64,000 nucleotides of DNA from positions 4,685,501 to 4,749,500 of the forward strand of contig NZ_JAUCEU010000007.1 of NCBI RefSeq assembly GCF_030348765.1, written 5' to 3'. The translations under genes and the position numbers were made by a program. Source of the DNA: Neobacillus sp. CF12 (GTDB taxonomy: Bacteria > Bacillota > Bacilli > Bacillales > Cytobacillaceae). Of this stretch, positions 37,895 to 49,247 are shown piece after piece; positions within the stretch are counted from its first letter, which is position 1; each line of letters opens with the position of its first letter. The notes beneath the pieces were generated by a model. That model was not told the origin of the DNA. It ran no database searches and saw nothing but the letters and a program-made list of their open reading frames with translations.

Positions 37895-38617
37895 TTACCG
37901 TTTCATCGTATGAACAAAGCGATATCGGTCCGCGCGGAAAGTTGATTTTACTAATTCAAAAGGTATTCCATCTGTTAAATATGAAATCCGCTCAATCAAA
38001 AGGGTAGGGTCCCCAAGATTGATTCCCAAGTTTTCAGCATCATAACTATCAGCAACTGACGCTTCAATCTCTTGATTGGCTTCACTAATTGAAAGAGAAA
38101 GATGCTCCTCAATGTATTGGTAAAGGGAAAGATTACTGTTTTCCTCCGTTAATCCTGGGACAATTTGAACTGGAATGTAAGCCGTTTCAAGTGCCATTGG
38201 AGCACCATCCGCTAATCGAATTCGCTTTATTTTATAAATACTATCATTTTCTTCTATTTTAAGGTCGCTAGCTGTATTTTTGTCAGCAGGGATAATTTGA
38301 AAAGATAGAAGAGTACTGCTAGGATTCATCCCCCTAGAAAGCATGTCTTCTGTAAAACTCGTCATACCCTGAAGCTCCTGTTCAACCTTTTTCCTATTGA
38401 CAAAAGTACCTCTTCCTTTTTGTCTTTTCAAATAGCCTTCGGAGACTAAATTATTGATTGCTTGTCTAACCGTCATTCGGCTAATCTGAAACCTTTCAGC
38501 ATACTCCCGTTCCGAGGGAATGACCGCTTCTTCTTTTAAGATACCAGTCTCTATTTGTTGTTTAATGTACTCTTCAAGTTGATGATAGATAGGAACCGGT
38601 GAATTTTTATTAATCAT
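37895..38617 (-). CDS. nagR: GntR/HutC family repressor NagR (YvoA)
   Basis: 240 residues: N-terminal GntR winged helix (PIYHQLEEYIKQQIETG, IPSEREYAERFQISRMTVRQAINNL) and C-terminal UTRA effector domain (from about residue 85). It represses GlcNAc use and is released by glucosamine-6-phosphate or GlcNAc-6-phosphate. It is the last gene of nagA-nagB-nagR, 25 nt after nagB. The matching operator is seen upstream of nagA. Confidence 0.93.
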   Translation of the reverse strand: MINKNSPVPIYHQLEEYIKQQIETGILKEEAVIPSEREYAERFQISRMTVRQAINNLVSEGYLKRQKGRGTFVNRKKVEQELQGMTSFTEDMLSRGMNPSSTLLSFQIIPADKNTASDLKIEENDSIYKIKRIRLADGAPMALETAYIPVQIVPGLTEENSNLSLYQYIEEHLSLSISEANQEIEASVADSYDAENLGINLGDPTLLIERISYLTDGIPFELVKSTFRADRYRFVHTMKR

Positions 38618-38642
38618 CTACTGACACTCCTCGAGAAAAGTA

Positions 38643-39368
38643 CTAGATATATTTTAATGCGTCCCTATCAGCGATAACCGTTACATTCTGATGATAGTTT
38701 AAAGCGGATGCCGGGAAATCTTCGCTTATTTCACCATTCATGAACTTTAATAGTGCTTCTGCTTTTCTTTCCCCCGACACTAATAGGAGTATCTCTTTGC
38801 TTTCAAGTATAGAAGCAATACCCATTGTAAGTGCATGTGTAGGGACTTCATCAATCGTGTTGAAAAACCTTGAATTAGCTTCTCGAGTATTTTGGGCTAG
38901 AGTGACAACATGTGTCCGGCTGCTAAAAGAAGTTCCTGGTTCATTAAATCCGATATGACCATTTTGCCCTATTCCGAGAATTTGAAGGTCAATCCCGCCA
39001 AGCTCTTTTATTAGCTTTTCATAACGAATGCATTCATCCTCTAAATCGCTTACAGCACCATTTGGAATATGGGTATGCATTTCATTAATATCCAAATGGT
39101 TAAATAAATTTTGACGCATGAAATAGTGATAGCTATTTGGGTCCTTAGAAGGAAGTCCGATATATTCATCTAAATTGACAGACTTCACCTGTTTATAGCT
39201 GGTCCCGTTCGATTTATGGTCCTGGATTAAATAATCATAAACACCTTTTGGGGTGCTCCCTGTTGCCAATCCTAGTGTTAGGCTTGGATTATTGTTAATT
39301 TTATCTAAAATGATCTTCCCAGCTTCTAAGCTCATCTCTGCATAATTTTCTGTACGAATTAGTTTCAT
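38643..39368 (-). CDS. nagB: Glucosamine-6-phosphate deaminase
   Basis: 241 residues. It converts glucosamine-6-phosphate to fructose-6-phosphate and ammonia. Motifs: LGLATGSTPKGVY (phosphate binding), VNLDEYIG, and the active-site ILGIGQNGHIGFNEPG. The start MKLIRTENY has AAGGGGGA upstream; a longer in-frame start would overlap nagA. Its ATG is one nucleotide beyond the nagA stop codon, so translation is coupled. Confidence 0.96.
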   Translation of the reverse strand: MKLIRTENYAEMSLEAGKIILDKINNNPSLTLGLATGSTPKGVYDYLIQDHKSNGTSYKQVKSVNLDEYIGLPSKDPNSYHYFMRQNLFNHLDINEMHTHIPNGAVSDLEDECIRYEKLIKELGGIDLQILGIGQNGHIGFNEPGTSFSSRTHVVTLAQNTREANSRFFNTIDEVPTHALTMGIASILESKEILLLVSGERKAEALLKFMNGEISEDFPASALNYHQNVTVIADRDALKYI

Positions 39369-39369
39369 G

Positions 39370-40554
39370 TTAATCCCCCTTCTTGAATGCGATTTTCCCA
39401 CGGCAGAATGTCATTTCAACTTGATATTCATCCGAAAAGATTGTTATGTCAGCGTCTTTTCCTACTGAAAGGCTCCCTTTACGATCATAAACTTTTAATT
39501 GCTTTGCAGGATTCACACTTGCCATTTGAACAGCTTCTGTTAGTGAAATATCTGCAGCTTCTTGGATGTTTTTTAAGCTATCGTTCATTTTTAAAATACT
39601 CCCTGCAAGTGTTCCGTCTGCCAGAAGTGCCTTTCCATCTGCGACGGATACATCTTGCCCGCCAAGATCATAGACACCATTTTTAAGGCATTTTGCCCTC
39701 ATTGCATCTGTTATCAAAATCATGCCCTCTGTACCTTTTGCGTTAATGACCATCTTCATTACCTCAGGACGAACATGGATACCATCAGCAATTAATTCAA
39801 CCATTAATTCTTTAAAAATAAGCGCAGAACCAGCAACCCCAGGTTCGCGGTGATGGATTCCTCTCATTCCATTAAACAAATGTGTCACCTGTTTTGCTCC
39901 TGCCTGAACGGCTTTTTCCATCTCTTCGTAAATCGCGTCAGAGTGACCTATCGACGCAATGACATCATTTTCATGTAAATAGGAAACAAAGTTAGTCCCA
40001 TTTTCAAGTTCTGGAGCAACTGTTACCAATTTAATGCTGCCCTCAGCAAGTTCTTGCCATTTTTTAAATAATTCAATATTAGGATTAATAATGTATTCCA
40101 TCGGCTGTGCTCCAGCACGCTTGGCATTGATAAAGGGTCCTTCTAAATGAACCCCGAGAATGTCGGCCTTACCGGAGTCATTATAGCTTTTAAGATAAAG
40201 TGCTGCATTTTTTAGGGCGTTTTCAATATTTTCGTGTTTTTGGGTGATGGTTGTAGCTAAAAAACTCGTCGTTCCTTCAGCTGGAAGTGCTATAGCCATT
40301 GTTTCCAACGCCTCGATAGTTGCATCCATTGTGTCCGCACCAGCAACACCATGAATGTGGACGTCTATGAAGCCTGGAACAGCAGTATGACACTTAGGAA
40401 TCTCTATTTTTTCAACATTTTTTAAATGGGAAGGAAGTGCGGGAATAGGACCAATCTCTTGGATTTTTCCATTCTCACTATAAATATAGACTGATTCTGA
40501 AACTTCATTTTCTAAAACAGCCTTGCCATGAACCAGTAAAAGTAGGCTCAACAT
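39370..40554 (-). CDS. nagA: N-acetylglucosamine-6-phosphate deacetylase
   Basis: 394 residues of the amidohydrolase superfamily. It removes acetate from GlcNAc-6-phosphate from wall recycling or chitin. Metal and substrate motifs visible: FIDVHIHG, GVHLEGPFI, ASIGHSDA, THLFNGM and ITDAM. GGAG lies 7 nt before the chosen ATG. First gene of the nag operon. Confidence 0.95.
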   Translation of the reverse strand: MLSLLLLVHGKAVLENEVSESVYIYSENGKIQEIGPIPALPSHLKNVEKIEIPKCHTAVPGFIDVHIHGVAGADTMDATIEALETMAIALPAEGTTSFLATTITQKHENIENALKNAALYLKSYNDSGKADILGVHLEGPFINAKRAGAQPMEYIINPNIELFKKWQELAEGSIKLVTVAPELENGTNFVSYLHENDVIASIGHSDAIYEEMEKAVQAGAKQVTHLFNGMRGIHHREPGVAGSALIFKELMVELIADGIHVRPEVMKMVINAKGTEGMILITDAMRAKCLKNGVYDLGGQDVSVADGKALLADGTLAGSILKMNDSLKNIQEAADISLTEAVQMASVNPAKQLKVYDRKGSLSVGKDADITIFSDEYQVEMTFCRGKIAFKKGD

Positions 40555-40593
40555 TACTCATCTCCATTTCAAAATAATTACCTCTCATGTGTT

Positions 40594-40629
40594 TAGTATA
40601 ACTCCAAGTGGAATAGTTGTCTATACCAG
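40594..40629 (-). promoter_or_regulatory. nag promoter with NagR (dre) operator
   Basis: On the minus strand ACTGGTATAGACAACT (40614-40629) matches the NagR dre consensus (TGGTATAGACA-like). It contains the likely -35 TAGACA (40617-40622), 17 bp from -10 TATACT (40594-40599). NagR binding would block RNA polymerase directly. Confidence 0.8.
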
Positions 40630-40817
40630 TTAATTATCCGTATCCGTATTTATTTTTCCATTAATTTAAGAATGTATGAAAAAACAGATTAACTTCAATA
40701 TGGTTATGAAAAAAAATTAAATAGTGCTAAAATAAGAAGAAATTAAAATGAATTTTAAGAGAACTGTCTAGCAGCAGCGAAATAGGTTACTGCCGCTTCT
40801 GATAAGGAGGAAAACTT

Positions 40818-41750
40818 TTGCCAAAGGTACGCACAAAGGATATTTATGAGAGATTCAATCTGGAGTTAATTAGCGGTGAAGAAGGAATAAATCGCCCGAT
40901 TACAACAAGTGATATTTCAAGACCGGGAATTGAAATTGCAGGCTATTTCGAGTATTATCCTGCAGAAAGAATTCAGCTATTAGGGAAAACAGAATTGTCT
41001 TTCTTTGCGGAATTACCCGTTAATGAACGGGTGTCAAGAATGGAGCGGTTATGCACAGACATTACACCTGCCATCATTGTGACAAGAGACTTAGAGGTCC
41101 CGGTGGAACTCATTGAAGCCTCTGAGCGTGAATCCGTTCCAGTGTTGCGAGCAAACATGAAAACAACTCGCTTTTCCAGTAGGTTAACAAACTATTTAGA
41201 GAGTAAACTTGCACCAACCACTGCTGTCCATGGAGTTTTAGTCGATATCTATGGGATAGGTGTGTTAATTACCGGAAAAAGCGGTGTTGGTAAAAGTGAA
41301 ACAGCATTGGAGTTAGTAAAACGCGGCCATAGACTTGTGGCAGATGATTGTGTTGAGATTCGCCAGGAAGACCAAGACACACTTATTGGGGCCTCTCCAG
41401 ATTTAATTGAGCATTTACTTGAAATTCGCGGACTAGGTATTATTAATGTCATGACTCTTTTTGGGGCAGGGGCCGTTCGCAGCAATAAAAGGATTACTTT
41501 GGTTATAAACCTAGAAATTTGGGATGCCGCCAAGCAATACGACCGTCTAGGTTTAGATGATGAAAAAATGAAAATTATTGATACAGAGATTACAAAAATC
41601 ACGGTACCGGTCCGTCCAGGTCGAAACCTAGCTGTTATCATTGAAGTAGCAGCGATGAACTATCGTCTAAAGAGAATGGGTGTCAATGCTGCGCAGCAAT
41701 TTACAGAGCGTTTATCTGATGTCATTGAAGACGGAGACCATGAGGAATAA
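40818..41750 (+). CDS. hprK: HPr kinase/phosphorylase
   Basis: 310 residues. It phosphorylates HPr and Crh at Ser46 in response to fructose-1,6-bisphosphate and reverses this with phosphate, controlling CcpA catabolite repression. Walker A GKSGVGKS at about 153-160 and the HprK signature [19 protein letters not shown] are present. TTG start (MPKVRTKDI) behind AAGGAGG. Its target Crh is encoded at 57688 in the same window. Confidence 0.96.
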   Translation: MPKVRTKDIYERFNLELISGEEGINRPITTSDISRPGIEIAGYFEYYPAERIQLLGKTELSFFAELPVNERVSRMERLCTDITPAIIVTRDLEVPVELIEASERESVPVLRANMKTTRFSSRLTNYLESKLAPTTAVHGVLVDIYGIGVLITGKSGVGKSETALELVKRGHRLVADDCVEIRQEDQDTLIGASPDLIEHLLEIRGLGIINVMTLFGAGAVRSNKRITLVINLEIWDAAKQYDRLGLDDEKMKIIDTEITKITVPVRPGRNLAVIIEVAAMNYRLKRMGVNAAQQFTERLSDVIEDGDHEE

Positions 41751-41771
41751 TTATCTAAAAGGAGAAATTCT

Positions 41772-42602
41772 ATGAATTCAACTATACAGCCGCTTGACCC
41801 AATTGCATTTTCCTTAGGACCTATTTCTGTCCACTGGTATGGTCTTATTATTGGTTCCGGTTTAGCTTTGGCGCTTTTTCTTGCCATTAGAGAAGGAGAT
41901 AAGAGGGGACTTCCAAAGGATACATTTGCAGACTTAATGCTTTGGGCAATCCCGATTGCGATTCTTTCGGCAAGGTTATATTACGTTATCTTTGAGTGGG
42001 GCTATTATTCACAGCACCCAGGACAAATTATTCAGATTTGGAATGGCGGAATTGCTATCCATGGAGCCTTAATTGGTTCAGTACTGACTGCATATGTTTT
42101 TGCTAAAAAACGCGGGATATCTTTCTGGAAAATTGCGGATATTGCCGCGCCAAGTATTATCCTAGGTCAAGCTATCGGCCGTTGGGGAAATTTTATGAAT
42201 CAGGAAGCCCACGGCGGTGAGGTTACGAGAACTTTCTTAGAAAACCTACAACTTCCTGAATTCATTATTAATCAAATGTATATTAATGGGGCCTATTATC
42301 ACCCAACCTTTTTATATGAATCGATTTGGAATATCCTTGGATTTATTCTCTTAATTTTACTGCGTCGTGTGAACCTTCGCCGCGGGGAGCTTTTCCTGTC
42401 TTATGTTATTTGGTATTCTATCGGTCGTTTCTTCATAGAAGGCTTAAGAACAGACAGTTTAATGCTAGGCGGTCTTCGGATGGCACAATCGATCTCCATC
42501 GCTTTAATAATTGGCGCTGTGTTAATCCTTATTTATCGCAGAAAGAAGAATTTAGCAAAAGATAGATACTTAGACAAAAACAATCAAGCATTTACACACT
42601 AA
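41772..42602 (+). CDS. lgt: Prolipoprotein diacylglyceryl transferase
   Basis: 276-residue membrane enzyme with about seven transmembrane helices. It attaches diacylglycerol to the lipobox Cys of prelipoproteins such as CccB. The Lgt signature [14 protein letters not shown] and the VHWYGL motif are present. It lies 21 nt after hprK behind AAAAGGAG. Confidence 0.96.
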   Translation: MNSTIQPLDPIAFSLGPISVHWYGLIIGSGLALALFLAIREGDKRGLPKDTFADLMLWAIPIAILSARLYYVIFEWGYYSQHPGQIIQIWNGGIAIHGALIGSVLTAYVFAKKRGISFWKIADIAAPSIILGQAIGRWGNFMNQEAHGGEVTRTFLENLQLPEFIINQMYINGAYYHPTFLYESIWNILGFILLILLRRVNLRRGELFLSYVIWYSIGRFFIEGLRTDSLMLGGLRMAQSISIALIIGAVLILIYRRKKNLAKDRYLDKNNQAFTH

Positions 42603-42620
42603 AAAGGAGATTTTGGAGAA

Positions 42621-43574
42621 ATGATTAACTCGCTGAAAAAGGGTTTTCAGGTGGGGATAAAGACAACATGGACCTTGGGGAAAATTATTTTTCCAGTAAC
42701 ACTTATTGTGGCCTTGCTTCAATATTCGCCGATTTTACCATGGGTGATTGAGAAAATCGCCCCAATGATGAGGTTGTTTGGTTTGTCAGGCGATGCGGCT
42801 ATTCCACTTGTGATAGGAAATTTTCTTAATCTGTATGCAGCAATTGGAGCGATATTAACTCTGGATTTTTCCGTAAAAGAAGTTTTTATCTTAGCCGTGA
42901 TGCTCTCATTTTCTCATAATTTAATTGTAGAATCAGGCGTTGCTATGAAAGTTGGAGTGAAACTTTGGCTTGTATTGGTTACAAGGCTTGGCCTAGCGTT
43001 TGCCTCTGCGATTGTCATTAATCTTGTTTGGCAAGGAGGCAGTGAGAAGGCTCAATATGGTCTGATTCAAGCACAAAGTGATGAACAAGTCTCGGGAATC
43101 GGTGCTATTATCCTTGCAGCAATTGAAAAAGCAGGTCTAGGGATCCTGCAATTAGCGTTGATCGTCATCCCATTGATGATTGTTATTCAAATCTTAAAAG
43201 ATTTGCAATGGCTTAAGAAGTTTTCACAAGGGATGTCTCCGATCACGAAAAGTCTAGGGATGCATGAAAATACATCTACGACCATGGCGGCGGGCTTGTT
43301 ATTTGGGCTTGCATATGGTGCAGGGGTTGTCATCCAAGCAGTAGAGGAAGATGGTGTTAGTAAAAAGGATATAACACTCGCATTTCTTTTTCTAATGTCC
43401 TGTCATGCGGTAGTGGAAGATACGCTTATTTTTATACCGCTTGGAATACCAGTCTGGCCGCTCTTTTTAATTCGACTTGGTGTAGCAATCGCCCTAACCT
43501 TGGTTGTCGGCTTAATCTGGAAACGCTCAGGCATCCTGAGAAGAAAGGGAGCAGAACCAACTTATGATAAGTAA
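42621..43574 (+). CDS. yvoD: Nucleoside-recognition (Gate) domain membrane protein YvoD
   Basis: 317 residues with eight to nine hydrophobic helices; two Gate-type halves, each containing an [10 protein letters not shown] or [10 protein letters not shown] motif. The related SpoVM/YjiG-type proteins are of uncertain function. The same place in the hprK-lgt-yvoD-ppaX order is kept in B. subtilis. The 3' end overlaps ppaX by 11 nt. Confidence 0.82.
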   Translation: MINSLKKGFQVGIKTTWTLGKIIFPVTLIVALLQYSPILPWVIEKIAPMMRLFGLSGDAAIPLVIGNFLNLYAAIGAILTLDFSVKEVFILAVMLSFSHNLIVESGVAMKVGVKLWLVLVTRLGLAFASAIVINLVWQGGSEKAQYGLIQAQSDEQVSGIGAIILAAIEKAGLGILQLALIVIPLMIVIQILKDLQWLKKFSQGMSPITKSLGMHENTSTTMAAGLLFGLAYGAGVVIQAVEEDGVSKKDITLAFLFLMSCHAVVEDTLIFIPLGIPVWPLFLIRLGVAIALTLVVGLIWKRSGILRRKGAEPTYDK

Positions 43575-44211
43575 AATTAATACGATACTATTTGATTTAG
43601 ATGGAACATTAATTGATACCAATGAATTAATCATTTCTACATACTTACACACACTTGAAAAATACTTTCCGGGTAAATATACACGCGAAGATGTTCTGCC
43701 ATTCTTAGGACCCACGCTTCATGAAGTTTTTGGAGAAATGGATCCCGACCGAGTAGAGGAAATGGTGTTAGACTATCGCACCTACAATCTAGCGAATCAC
43801 GATACATTGGTAAAAGAATTTGTGGGTGTTATGGAAACGATTGAGACATTAAAGAAAAAGGGATATAAACTGGCTATCGTGACCACGAAACGGGAAGATG
43901 TTGCCTTTAAAGGACTCCGCTTGATGAAACTCGACTCATTTTTTGATGTCATGGTTGCTTACGATCATGTAAAAAAAGTGAAACCAGATCCTGAACCGAT
44001 TTATTTAGCCCTTGAAAAGTTAGATTCAAAGCCGGAGGAAACCTTAATGGTGGGGGATAATTTTCACGATGTTCTTGCCGGGAAAAATGCAGGTACAAAA
44101 ACAGCTGGTGTTGCCTGGACCATAAAAGGTAGAGACTATCTAGCAAAATATGAACCAGATTACATGTTGGAGAACATGACAGATCTATTGACGATTCTCG
44201 GAGAGAGGTAA
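43564..44211 (+). CDS. ppaX: Pyrophosphatase PpaX
   Basis: 215-residue HAD hydrolase: nucleophile motif DLDGTLIDT (Asp11), motif II VTTKR, motif III Lys in KKVKPDPEP and GDNFHDV. It hydrolyses pyrophosphate released when HPrK dephosphorylates P-Ser-HPr, pulling that reaction forward. Co-transcribed with hprK. Confidence 0.92.
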   Translation: MISKINTILFDLDGTLIDTNELIISTYLHTLEKYFPGKYTREDVLPFLGPTLHEVFGEMDPDRVEEMVLDYRTYNLANHDTLVKEFVGVMETIETLKKKGYKLAIVTTKREDVAFKGLRLMKLDSFFDVMVAYDHVKKVKPDPEPIYLALEKLDSKPEETLMVGDNFHDVLAGKNAGTKTAGVAWTIKGRDYLAKYEPDYMLENMTDLLTILGER

Positions 44212-44213
44212 CG

Positions 44214-44753
44214 ATGAGAAATACGACTCGCTACCCTGTTGAAGGGGCAAATTCCTTGTGGCATGTTTATAAAACAGTTCCCTTTTGGAAGGTTGTCAAA
44301 AACTTTATTGTGATTCAACTGGCCCGATACACTCCATTCCTTGGGATGAAAAATTGGCTTTACCGGACGTTTTTAGGATTAAAGGTTGGAGAGCAAACCT
44401 CTTTTGCTTTAATGGTGATGCTCGATGTCATGTTTCCGGAGAAAATCAGTGTTGGCCGCAACAGTGTTATTGGCTATAATACAACGATTCTAGCTCATGA
44501 ATATTTGATAAAAGAATACCGGCTTGGTCCTGTTGAAATTGGCAGTGAAGTGATGATTGGGGCAAATTCAACCATCCTTCCGGGGGTAAGTATTGGGGAT
44601 GGAGCAATCGTTTCCGCTGGAACACTCGTTCATAAAGATGTTCCTGCAGGTGCATTTGTCGGCGGCAATCCTATGCGGGTCATCTATTCAAAGGAAGAAA
44701 TGGAAAGACGTTGGGCCGAAGACCCGATTTATGGGAAAAAAAATATCGAATAA
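44214..44753 (+). CDS. yvoF: Hexapeptide-repeat acyltransferase YvoF
   Basis: 179 residues. The C-terminal half has left-handed beta-helix hexapeptide repeats (VEIGSEVMIGANSTILPGVSIGDGAIVSAGTLVHKDVPAGAFVGGNP), typical of maltose/galactoside acetyltransferase-like enzymes, with a conserved AHEY motif. The substrate is unknown. It begins 2 nt after ppaX. Confidence 0.85.
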   Translation: MRNTTRYPVEGANSLWHVYKTVPFWKVVKNFIVIQLARYTPFLGMKNWLYRTFLGLKVGEQTSFALMVMLDVMFPEKISVGRNSVIGYNTTILAHEYLIKEYRLGPVEIGSEVMIGANSTILPGVSIGDGAIVSAGTLVHKDVPAGAFVGGNPMRVIYSKEEMERRWAEDPIYGKKNIE

Positions 44754-44756
44754 CAT

Positions 44757-44787
44757 AAGCTGGGTTTTTGAACCTGGCTTTTTTTTT
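44757..44787 (+). terminator. Terminator of the hprK-yvoF operon
   Basis: AAGC.GGGTTT / AACC.GGCTT imperfect hairpin with nine T, directly after yvoF. Confidence 0.75.
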
Positions 44788-44846
44788 ACATAATACATAC
44801 TGGTTTGCGGGATTAATCACAATACCCGTGGGATTATAGTTTTCTG

Positions 44847-44875
44847 TTGACGAAATTTTCTCAAAAAGGTAAACT
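44847..44875 (+). promoter_or_regulatory. his operon promoter
   Basis: TTGACG and TAAACT are 17 bp apart, 57 nt before hisZ. No T-box leader was found between the terminator at 44757 and hisZ. Confidence 0.65.
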
Positions 44876-44931
44876 TTAATTTATTAGCATATTAGCGAAC
44901 TAAAGGATTCTGAAAATAAAGGATGATTTGG

Positions 44932-46095
44932 ATGAGCCGTTTATTTATGTTTGAAAAGCCTTTAGGCATGAGAGATACACTTCCTGAGTTATATGAAAAA
45001 AAGCACCGTGTACGTACCTTAATGGAAGACGCAATCAAACAGTGGGGATATCAATTTATTGAAACACCTACACTAGAATACTATGAAACCGTTGGAACAG
45101 CCTCGGCAATCCTGGACCCGGAGCTTTTCAAATTACTTGATAAAGATGGGCACACACTCGTACTCAGACCGGATATGACCGCACCGATTGCCAGGGTAGC
45201 CGCATCACGTCTCTTAGAAAATGACCTTCCACTCCGCCTTGCCTATTCAGGAAATGTATACCGCGCACAACAGCGTGAAGGCGGCAGACCGGCAGAGTTT
45301 GAGCAGATTGGTGTTGAGTTTATTAATGATGACACCGTTTCAAGTGACGGCGAAGCAATTGCCTTGCTCGTATCTTCACTAAAGAAAGCGGGACTGAGTC
45401 AATTCCAAGTTTCTGTAGGTCATATCGGCTTTGCCCAAGAATTATTTATGCAAATCTTAGGCACTAACGGACGTGCCACCGCACTAAGGCGGTTTTTATA
45501 TGAAAAAAATTATGTGGGTTATCGTGAACAAGTCCAATCTTATTCTCTATCTTCGATTGATAAACAGAGACTGCTGCAACTTCTAGAGTTAAGAGGCGGT
45601 GCTGACGTGATTGGTAAAGCGCTCGATATCATTGAAGACGGCTATGGCAAAGAGTCACTTATCCAACTGAAGGAATTGTGGGAAGTGATTACCGACTATG
45701 GTCTCGAGGATTATGTGAAATTTGATTTTACGATTGTCAGCCATATGAGTTATTACTCAGGAATCCTTTTTGAAGCCTATGCTGGAAATGTCGGCTTTCC
45801 GATTGGAAATGGCGGACGCTATGGATTAATTGAGAAGTTTGGAAAAAAAGCAAGTGCAACTGGTTTTGCGGTAAGACTCGATAGACTTTTAGAAGCGATG
45901 GGTCCGCAAGAGGTCCACAGTTCAGTAGAGTGTATTTTTTTCAGCCAGGAAAGAAGAAAAGAAGCCTTTCAATTGGCTGAAACCATGAAGTCAGATGGAA
46001 AGAAAACCGTTCTTCAGGATATTAATGGTGTGAAGAATCTTGATGCTTTTACAAAGAAGTTTTCCAATACCACCTTTTTAATTGGAGGTGCCTAA
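44932..46095 (+). CDS. hisZ: ATP phosphoribosyltransferase regulatory subunit HisZ
   Basis: 387 residues, a class II HisRS-like paralogue without aminoacylation function that pairs with short HisG. Motif 2 region ([29 protein letters not shown]) is present. Start ATG 44932 has AAAGGA at a suitable 9-nt distance; an ATG 9 nt upstream abuts that site and is unlikely. First gene of a complete eight-gene histidine operon. Confidence 0.93.
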   Translation: MSRLFMFEKPLGMRDTLPELYEKKHRVRTLMEDAIKQWGYQFIETPTLEYYETVGTASAILDPELFKLLDKDGHTLVLRPDMTAPIARVAASRLLENDLPLRLAYSGNVYRAQQREGGRPAEFEQIGVEFINDDTVSSDGEAIALLVSSLKKAGLSQFQVSVGHIGFAQELFMQILGTNGRATALRRFLYEKNYVGYREQVQSYSLSSIDKQRLLQLLELRGGADVIGKALDIIEDGYGKESLIQLKELWEVITDYGLEDYVKFDFTIVSHMSYYSGILFEAYAGNVGFPIGNGGRYGLIEKFGKKASATGFAVRLDRLLEAMGPQEVHSSVECIFFSQERRKEAFQLAETMKSDGKKTVLQDINGVKNLDAFTKKFSNTTFLIGGA

Positions 46096-46097
46096 TC

Positions 46098-46736
46098 ATG
46101 AATTCAAAATTAACGATTGCGATGCCAAAAGGAAGGATTTTTGAAGAAGCCTTAGATTTACTGCGGAAAGCAGGCTATAATCTGCCTCCAGAGTTTGATG
46201 ATTCGCGGAAATTAATTATTGACGTTGAGGCAGAGAATATACGTTTTATCCTGGCAAAACCAATGGATGTAGCTACATATGTCGAGCATGGGGTGGCGGA
46301 TGTTGGAATAGCAGGTAAAGATGTTTTACTAGAGGAAGAACGCGATGTGTATGAACTACTTGATTTACAAATTAGTGCTTGCTATTTGGCTGTAGCCGGT
46401 TTACCGGGGAGAGCGATGAATGATGTTGCTCCTAAAGTGGCAACGAAATATCCTAAGGTAGCCGCTGCCTATTTTCGAGAACAGGGTGAACAGGTCGAAA
46501 TCATTAAATTAAACGGTTCAATCGAACTTGCCCCTTTAATTGGCTTAGCCGATCGGATTGTTGACATCGTATCAACAGGAAGAACGCTGGTTGAAAATGG
46601 TCTTGTTGAATATGAAAGAATTAAAGATGTCACCTCAAGGCTCATCGTCAATCCTGTAAGTTATCGGATTAAGGATGATCGAATTAACCAATTAGTGAAA
46701 AGATTAAGTGGTGTTGTCTCCTTGGAGGTTAAATAG
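46098..46736 (+). CDS. hisG: ATP phosphoribosyltransferase, short form
   Basis: 212 residues, the short HisG form lacking the C-terminal regulatory domain, consistent with hisZ next to it. Family signature [31 protein letters not shown] is present (first committed step: ATP + PRPP). It begins 2 nt after hisZ behind GGAGG. Confidence 0.95.
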   Translation: MNSKLTIAMPKGRIFEEALDLLRKAGYNLPPEFDDSRKLIIDVEAENIRFILAKPMDVATYVEHGVADVGIAGKDVLLEEERDVYELLDLQISACYLAVAGLPGRAMNDVAPKVATKYPKVAAAYFREQGEQVEIIKLNGSIELAPLIGLADRIVDIVSTGRTLVENGLVEYERIKDVTSRLIVNPVSYRIKDDRINQLVKRLSGVVSLEVK

Positions 46737-46737
46737 G

Positions 46738-48009
46738 ATGAAAATAGTTAAAGTAAATGAATTTGTTTCCATCAAACGGTCAATTGAATCTGGTACAACG
46801 GAACAGTTAGCCGTCGTTAAAAACATCATTTCAGACATTCGTTCCTCTGGTGACGAAGCACTGCGGACTTACACAGAAAAATTTGACAGGGTACTATTAG
46901 GATCTTTTCTTGTAACTGAAAGTGAAATCAATGAGGCTTATGGTCAAGTCGAATCCGAATTTATTTCAATTGTTCAAGAGGCAGCTGAAAATATTAGAAG
47001 CTTTCACGAAAAGCAATTGCGTCCGTCTTGGATGACGACAGAAGAAAATGGCAGTATCCTAGGTCAGAAAATAACACCGCTTGATTCAGTCGGTGTCTAT
47101 GTCCCCGGCGGAACAGCAGCCTATCCTTCTTCGGTCCTGATGAATGTCATTCCTGCAAAAGTAGCAGGTGTAAAAAGAATTGTGATGGTTTCACCTCCTG
47201 ACAGCGCAGGGAAACTTCCAGCAGCTGTGCTCGTTGCAGCGAAAATCGCTGGTGTGGAAGAAATCTATAAAGTTGGCGGAGCGCAGGCTATTGGTGCATT
47301 GGCATATGGAACACAATCCATTGAACCTGTTGATAAAATTACCGGTCCAGGCAATATCTTTGTAGCGTTAGCGAAGCGAGAGGTTTTCGGGGATGTTGAT
47401 ATTGACATGATTGCAGGTCCTAGTGAAATTGCGATAATAGCCGATGATTCGGCACGGGCTGATGAAGTTGCAGCTGATTTGTTGTCACAGGCTGAACACG
47501 ACCCTCGTGCATGCAGTGTCCTTATCACTCCTTCTATGAGGTTAGCAGAAGCGGTGGCTGTAGAAGTAGAAAAACAGCTTGCTCTATTACCGCGTCAGGA
47601 AATAGCTTCAAAGTCAATTGCTGATTTTGGTGTAATCTATGTGACTTCAACCATAGAGGAAGCGGTTGAATGTGTGAATCAACTAGCTCCTGAACATCTT
47701 GAAATTTTAACTGAAAATGGTATGGAACTGCTTGGGAAAATTCGTCATGCTGGCGCAATTTTTATTGGCCGCTATAGTTCAGAACCTGTTGGTGACTATT
47801 TTGCCGGCCCCAACCATGTACTGCCAACAAATGGTACAGCTAGATTTTCAAGTCCGTTAAACGTGGATGATTTTCAAAAAAAATCAAGTGTGATTATATA
47901 CAGCGAGAAAGCGTTAAAAGATAATGGAGAGAAAATTGCAAAGTTTGCCCGCATGGAAGGCCTTGAAGCTCATGCGAGGGCAGTAGAGTTAAGGCTTAAA
48001 AATCAATAA
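46738..48009 (+). CDS. hisD: Histidinol dehydrogenase
   Basis: 423 residues; catalyses the last two oxidations from histidinol to histidine with NAD and zinc. Motifs [36 protein letters not shown] and QAEHDP are visible. Chosen ATG (MKIVKVNEF) has GGAGGT 8 nt upstream; a longer start would overlap hisG. Confidence 0.96.
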   Translation: MKIVKVNEFVSIKRSIESGTTEQLAVVKNIISDIRSSGDEALRTYTEKFDRVLLGSFLVTESEINEAYGQVESEFISIVQEAAENIRSFHEKQLRPSWMTTEENGSILGQKITPLDSVGVYVPGGTAAYPSSVLMNVIPAKVAGVKRIVMVSPPDSAGKLPAAVLVAAKIAGVEEIYKVGGAQAIGALAYGTQSIEPVDKITGPGNIFVALAKREVFGDVDIDMIAGPSEIAIIADDSARADEVAADLLSQAEHDPRACSVLITPSMRLAEAVAVEVEKQLALLPRQEIASKSIADFGVIYVTSTIEEAVECVNQLAPEHLEILTENGMELLGKIRHAGAIFIGRYSSEPVGDYFAGPNHVLPTNGTARFSSPLNVDDFQKKSSVIIYSEKALKDNGEKIAKFARMEGLEAHARAVELRLKNQ

Positions 48010-48032
48010 TTTATTTGCTAGGGGGCACTTTC

Positions 48033-48620
48033 ATGGAAAGATACGCAAGCATAGAAAGAAAAACAAACGAAACCCAAATCAGCTTATCATTAGATATTGA
48101 TGGCGAAGGAAAATCTGAACTTGAAACAGGAGTTCCATTCCTTAGCCATATGCTCGATTTGTTCACGAAACATGGACAATTTAACCTCTCGGTAGACGCA
48201 AAAGGGGATATTGAGGTAGATGATCACCATACAACTGAGGATATTGGGATTTGTATCGGACAGGCATTGCGCGAAGCCCTCGGCGATAAAAGAGGCATTA
48301 AACGCTATGGGAATGCTTTTGTACCGATGGATGAAGCCTTAGCACAGGTTGTGGTTGATCTTAGTAATCGGCCGCATCTTGAAATGCGTGCGGAGTTTCC
48401 TAGTGCAAAGGTGGGAACTTTTGATACAGAGCTTGTTCATGAATTTTTATGGAAACTTGCACTTGAAGCACGGATGAACCTGCACGTGATTGTTCATTAT
48501 GGTCATAATACACACCACATGATTGAAGCTGTTTTTAAAGCACTAGGCCGGGCACTTGACGAAGCGACAACGATAGACCCTCGCATCAAAGGAGTTCCAT
48601 CAACGAAAGGGATGTTATAA
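48033..48620 (+). CDS. hisB: Imidazoleglycerol-phosphate dehydratase
   Basis: 195 residues, the monofunctional form. Metal-binding signatures [24 protein letters not shown] and [15 protein letters not shown] are present. ATG behind CTAGGGGG is chosen over an in-frame start 18 nt earlier. Confidence 0.96.
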   Translation: MERYASIERKTNETQISLSLDIDGEGKSELETGVPFLSHMLDLFTKHGQFNLSVDAKGDIEVDDHHTTEDIGICIGQALREALGDKRGIKRYGNAFVPMDEALAQVVVDLSNRPHLEMRAEFPSAKVGTFDTELVHEFLWKLALEARMNLHVIVHYGHNTHHMIEAVFKALGRALDEATTIDPRIKGVPSTKGML

Positions 48621-49247
48621 ATGATTGGAATTGTCGATTATGGTATGGGCAATCTCTTTAGCGTCAGCAAGGCTCTTGAGCGGTTGAAAGCAGACTACTT
48701 TATATCTAGTGACAAAGCGGAACTTTTGCGTGCTGATGCATTACTTCTTCCTGGCGTTGGATCATTCCGGGATGCGATGGAGGTATTGCAGGTTGATACC
48801 ATTAAGGAGTTTGCCGCAAGCGGAAAACCCCTTCTTGGCATTTGCCTAGGTATGCAGTTATTGTTTGAAGATAGTGATGAAAATGGCTTGACAAAGGGGC
48901 TTGGGCTATTACCTGGTAAAGTCCGCCGCTTCGCTGGAACAACAGGCACTGGTGAAACCTACAAAGTTCCTCATATGGGCTGGAATAAGCTTGAATTTGT
49001 AAATTCCTCTCCGTTATTAGAGGGATTAGAAGAAGATTATGTTTATTTCGTTCACTCTTACTATGTAAGTGCAGAAAATTCTGAGGTGCTGCTGGCAAAA
49101 GCCAATTACCATGAAGAGGTATCTGCAGTTGTTGGCCGAGATAATATATTTGGAATGCAATTTCATCCTGAAAAAAGCAGCAAGCTAGGAATGGCATTGC
49201 TGAATAATTTCTTGAAACTAGTTGAAGAAAGGAAGGCAGTACGATGA
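48621..49247 (+). CDS. hisH: Imidazole glycerol phosphate synthase, glutaminase subunit
   Basis: 208-residue class I glutamine amidotransferase. Nucleophile in [10 protein letters not shown] and the His-Glu pair in [11 protein letters not shown]. It supplies ammonia to HisF. Begins directly after the hisB stop codon. Confidence 0.96.
   Translation: MIGIVDYGMGNLFSVSKALERLKADYFISSDKAELLRADALLLPGVGSFRDAMEVLQVDTIKEFAASGKPLLGICLGMQLLFEDSDENGLTKGLGLLPGKVRRFAGTTGTGETYKVPHMGWNKLEFVNSSPLLEGLEEDYVYFVHSYYVSAENSEVLLAKANYHEEVSAVVGRDNIFGMQFHPEKSSKLGMALLNNFLKLVEERKAVR

Noticed and set aside
44788..44931. T-box riboswitch for the his operon
   Set aside because: No T-box sequence, specifier hairpin or terminator lies between the sigma-A promoter and hisZ.
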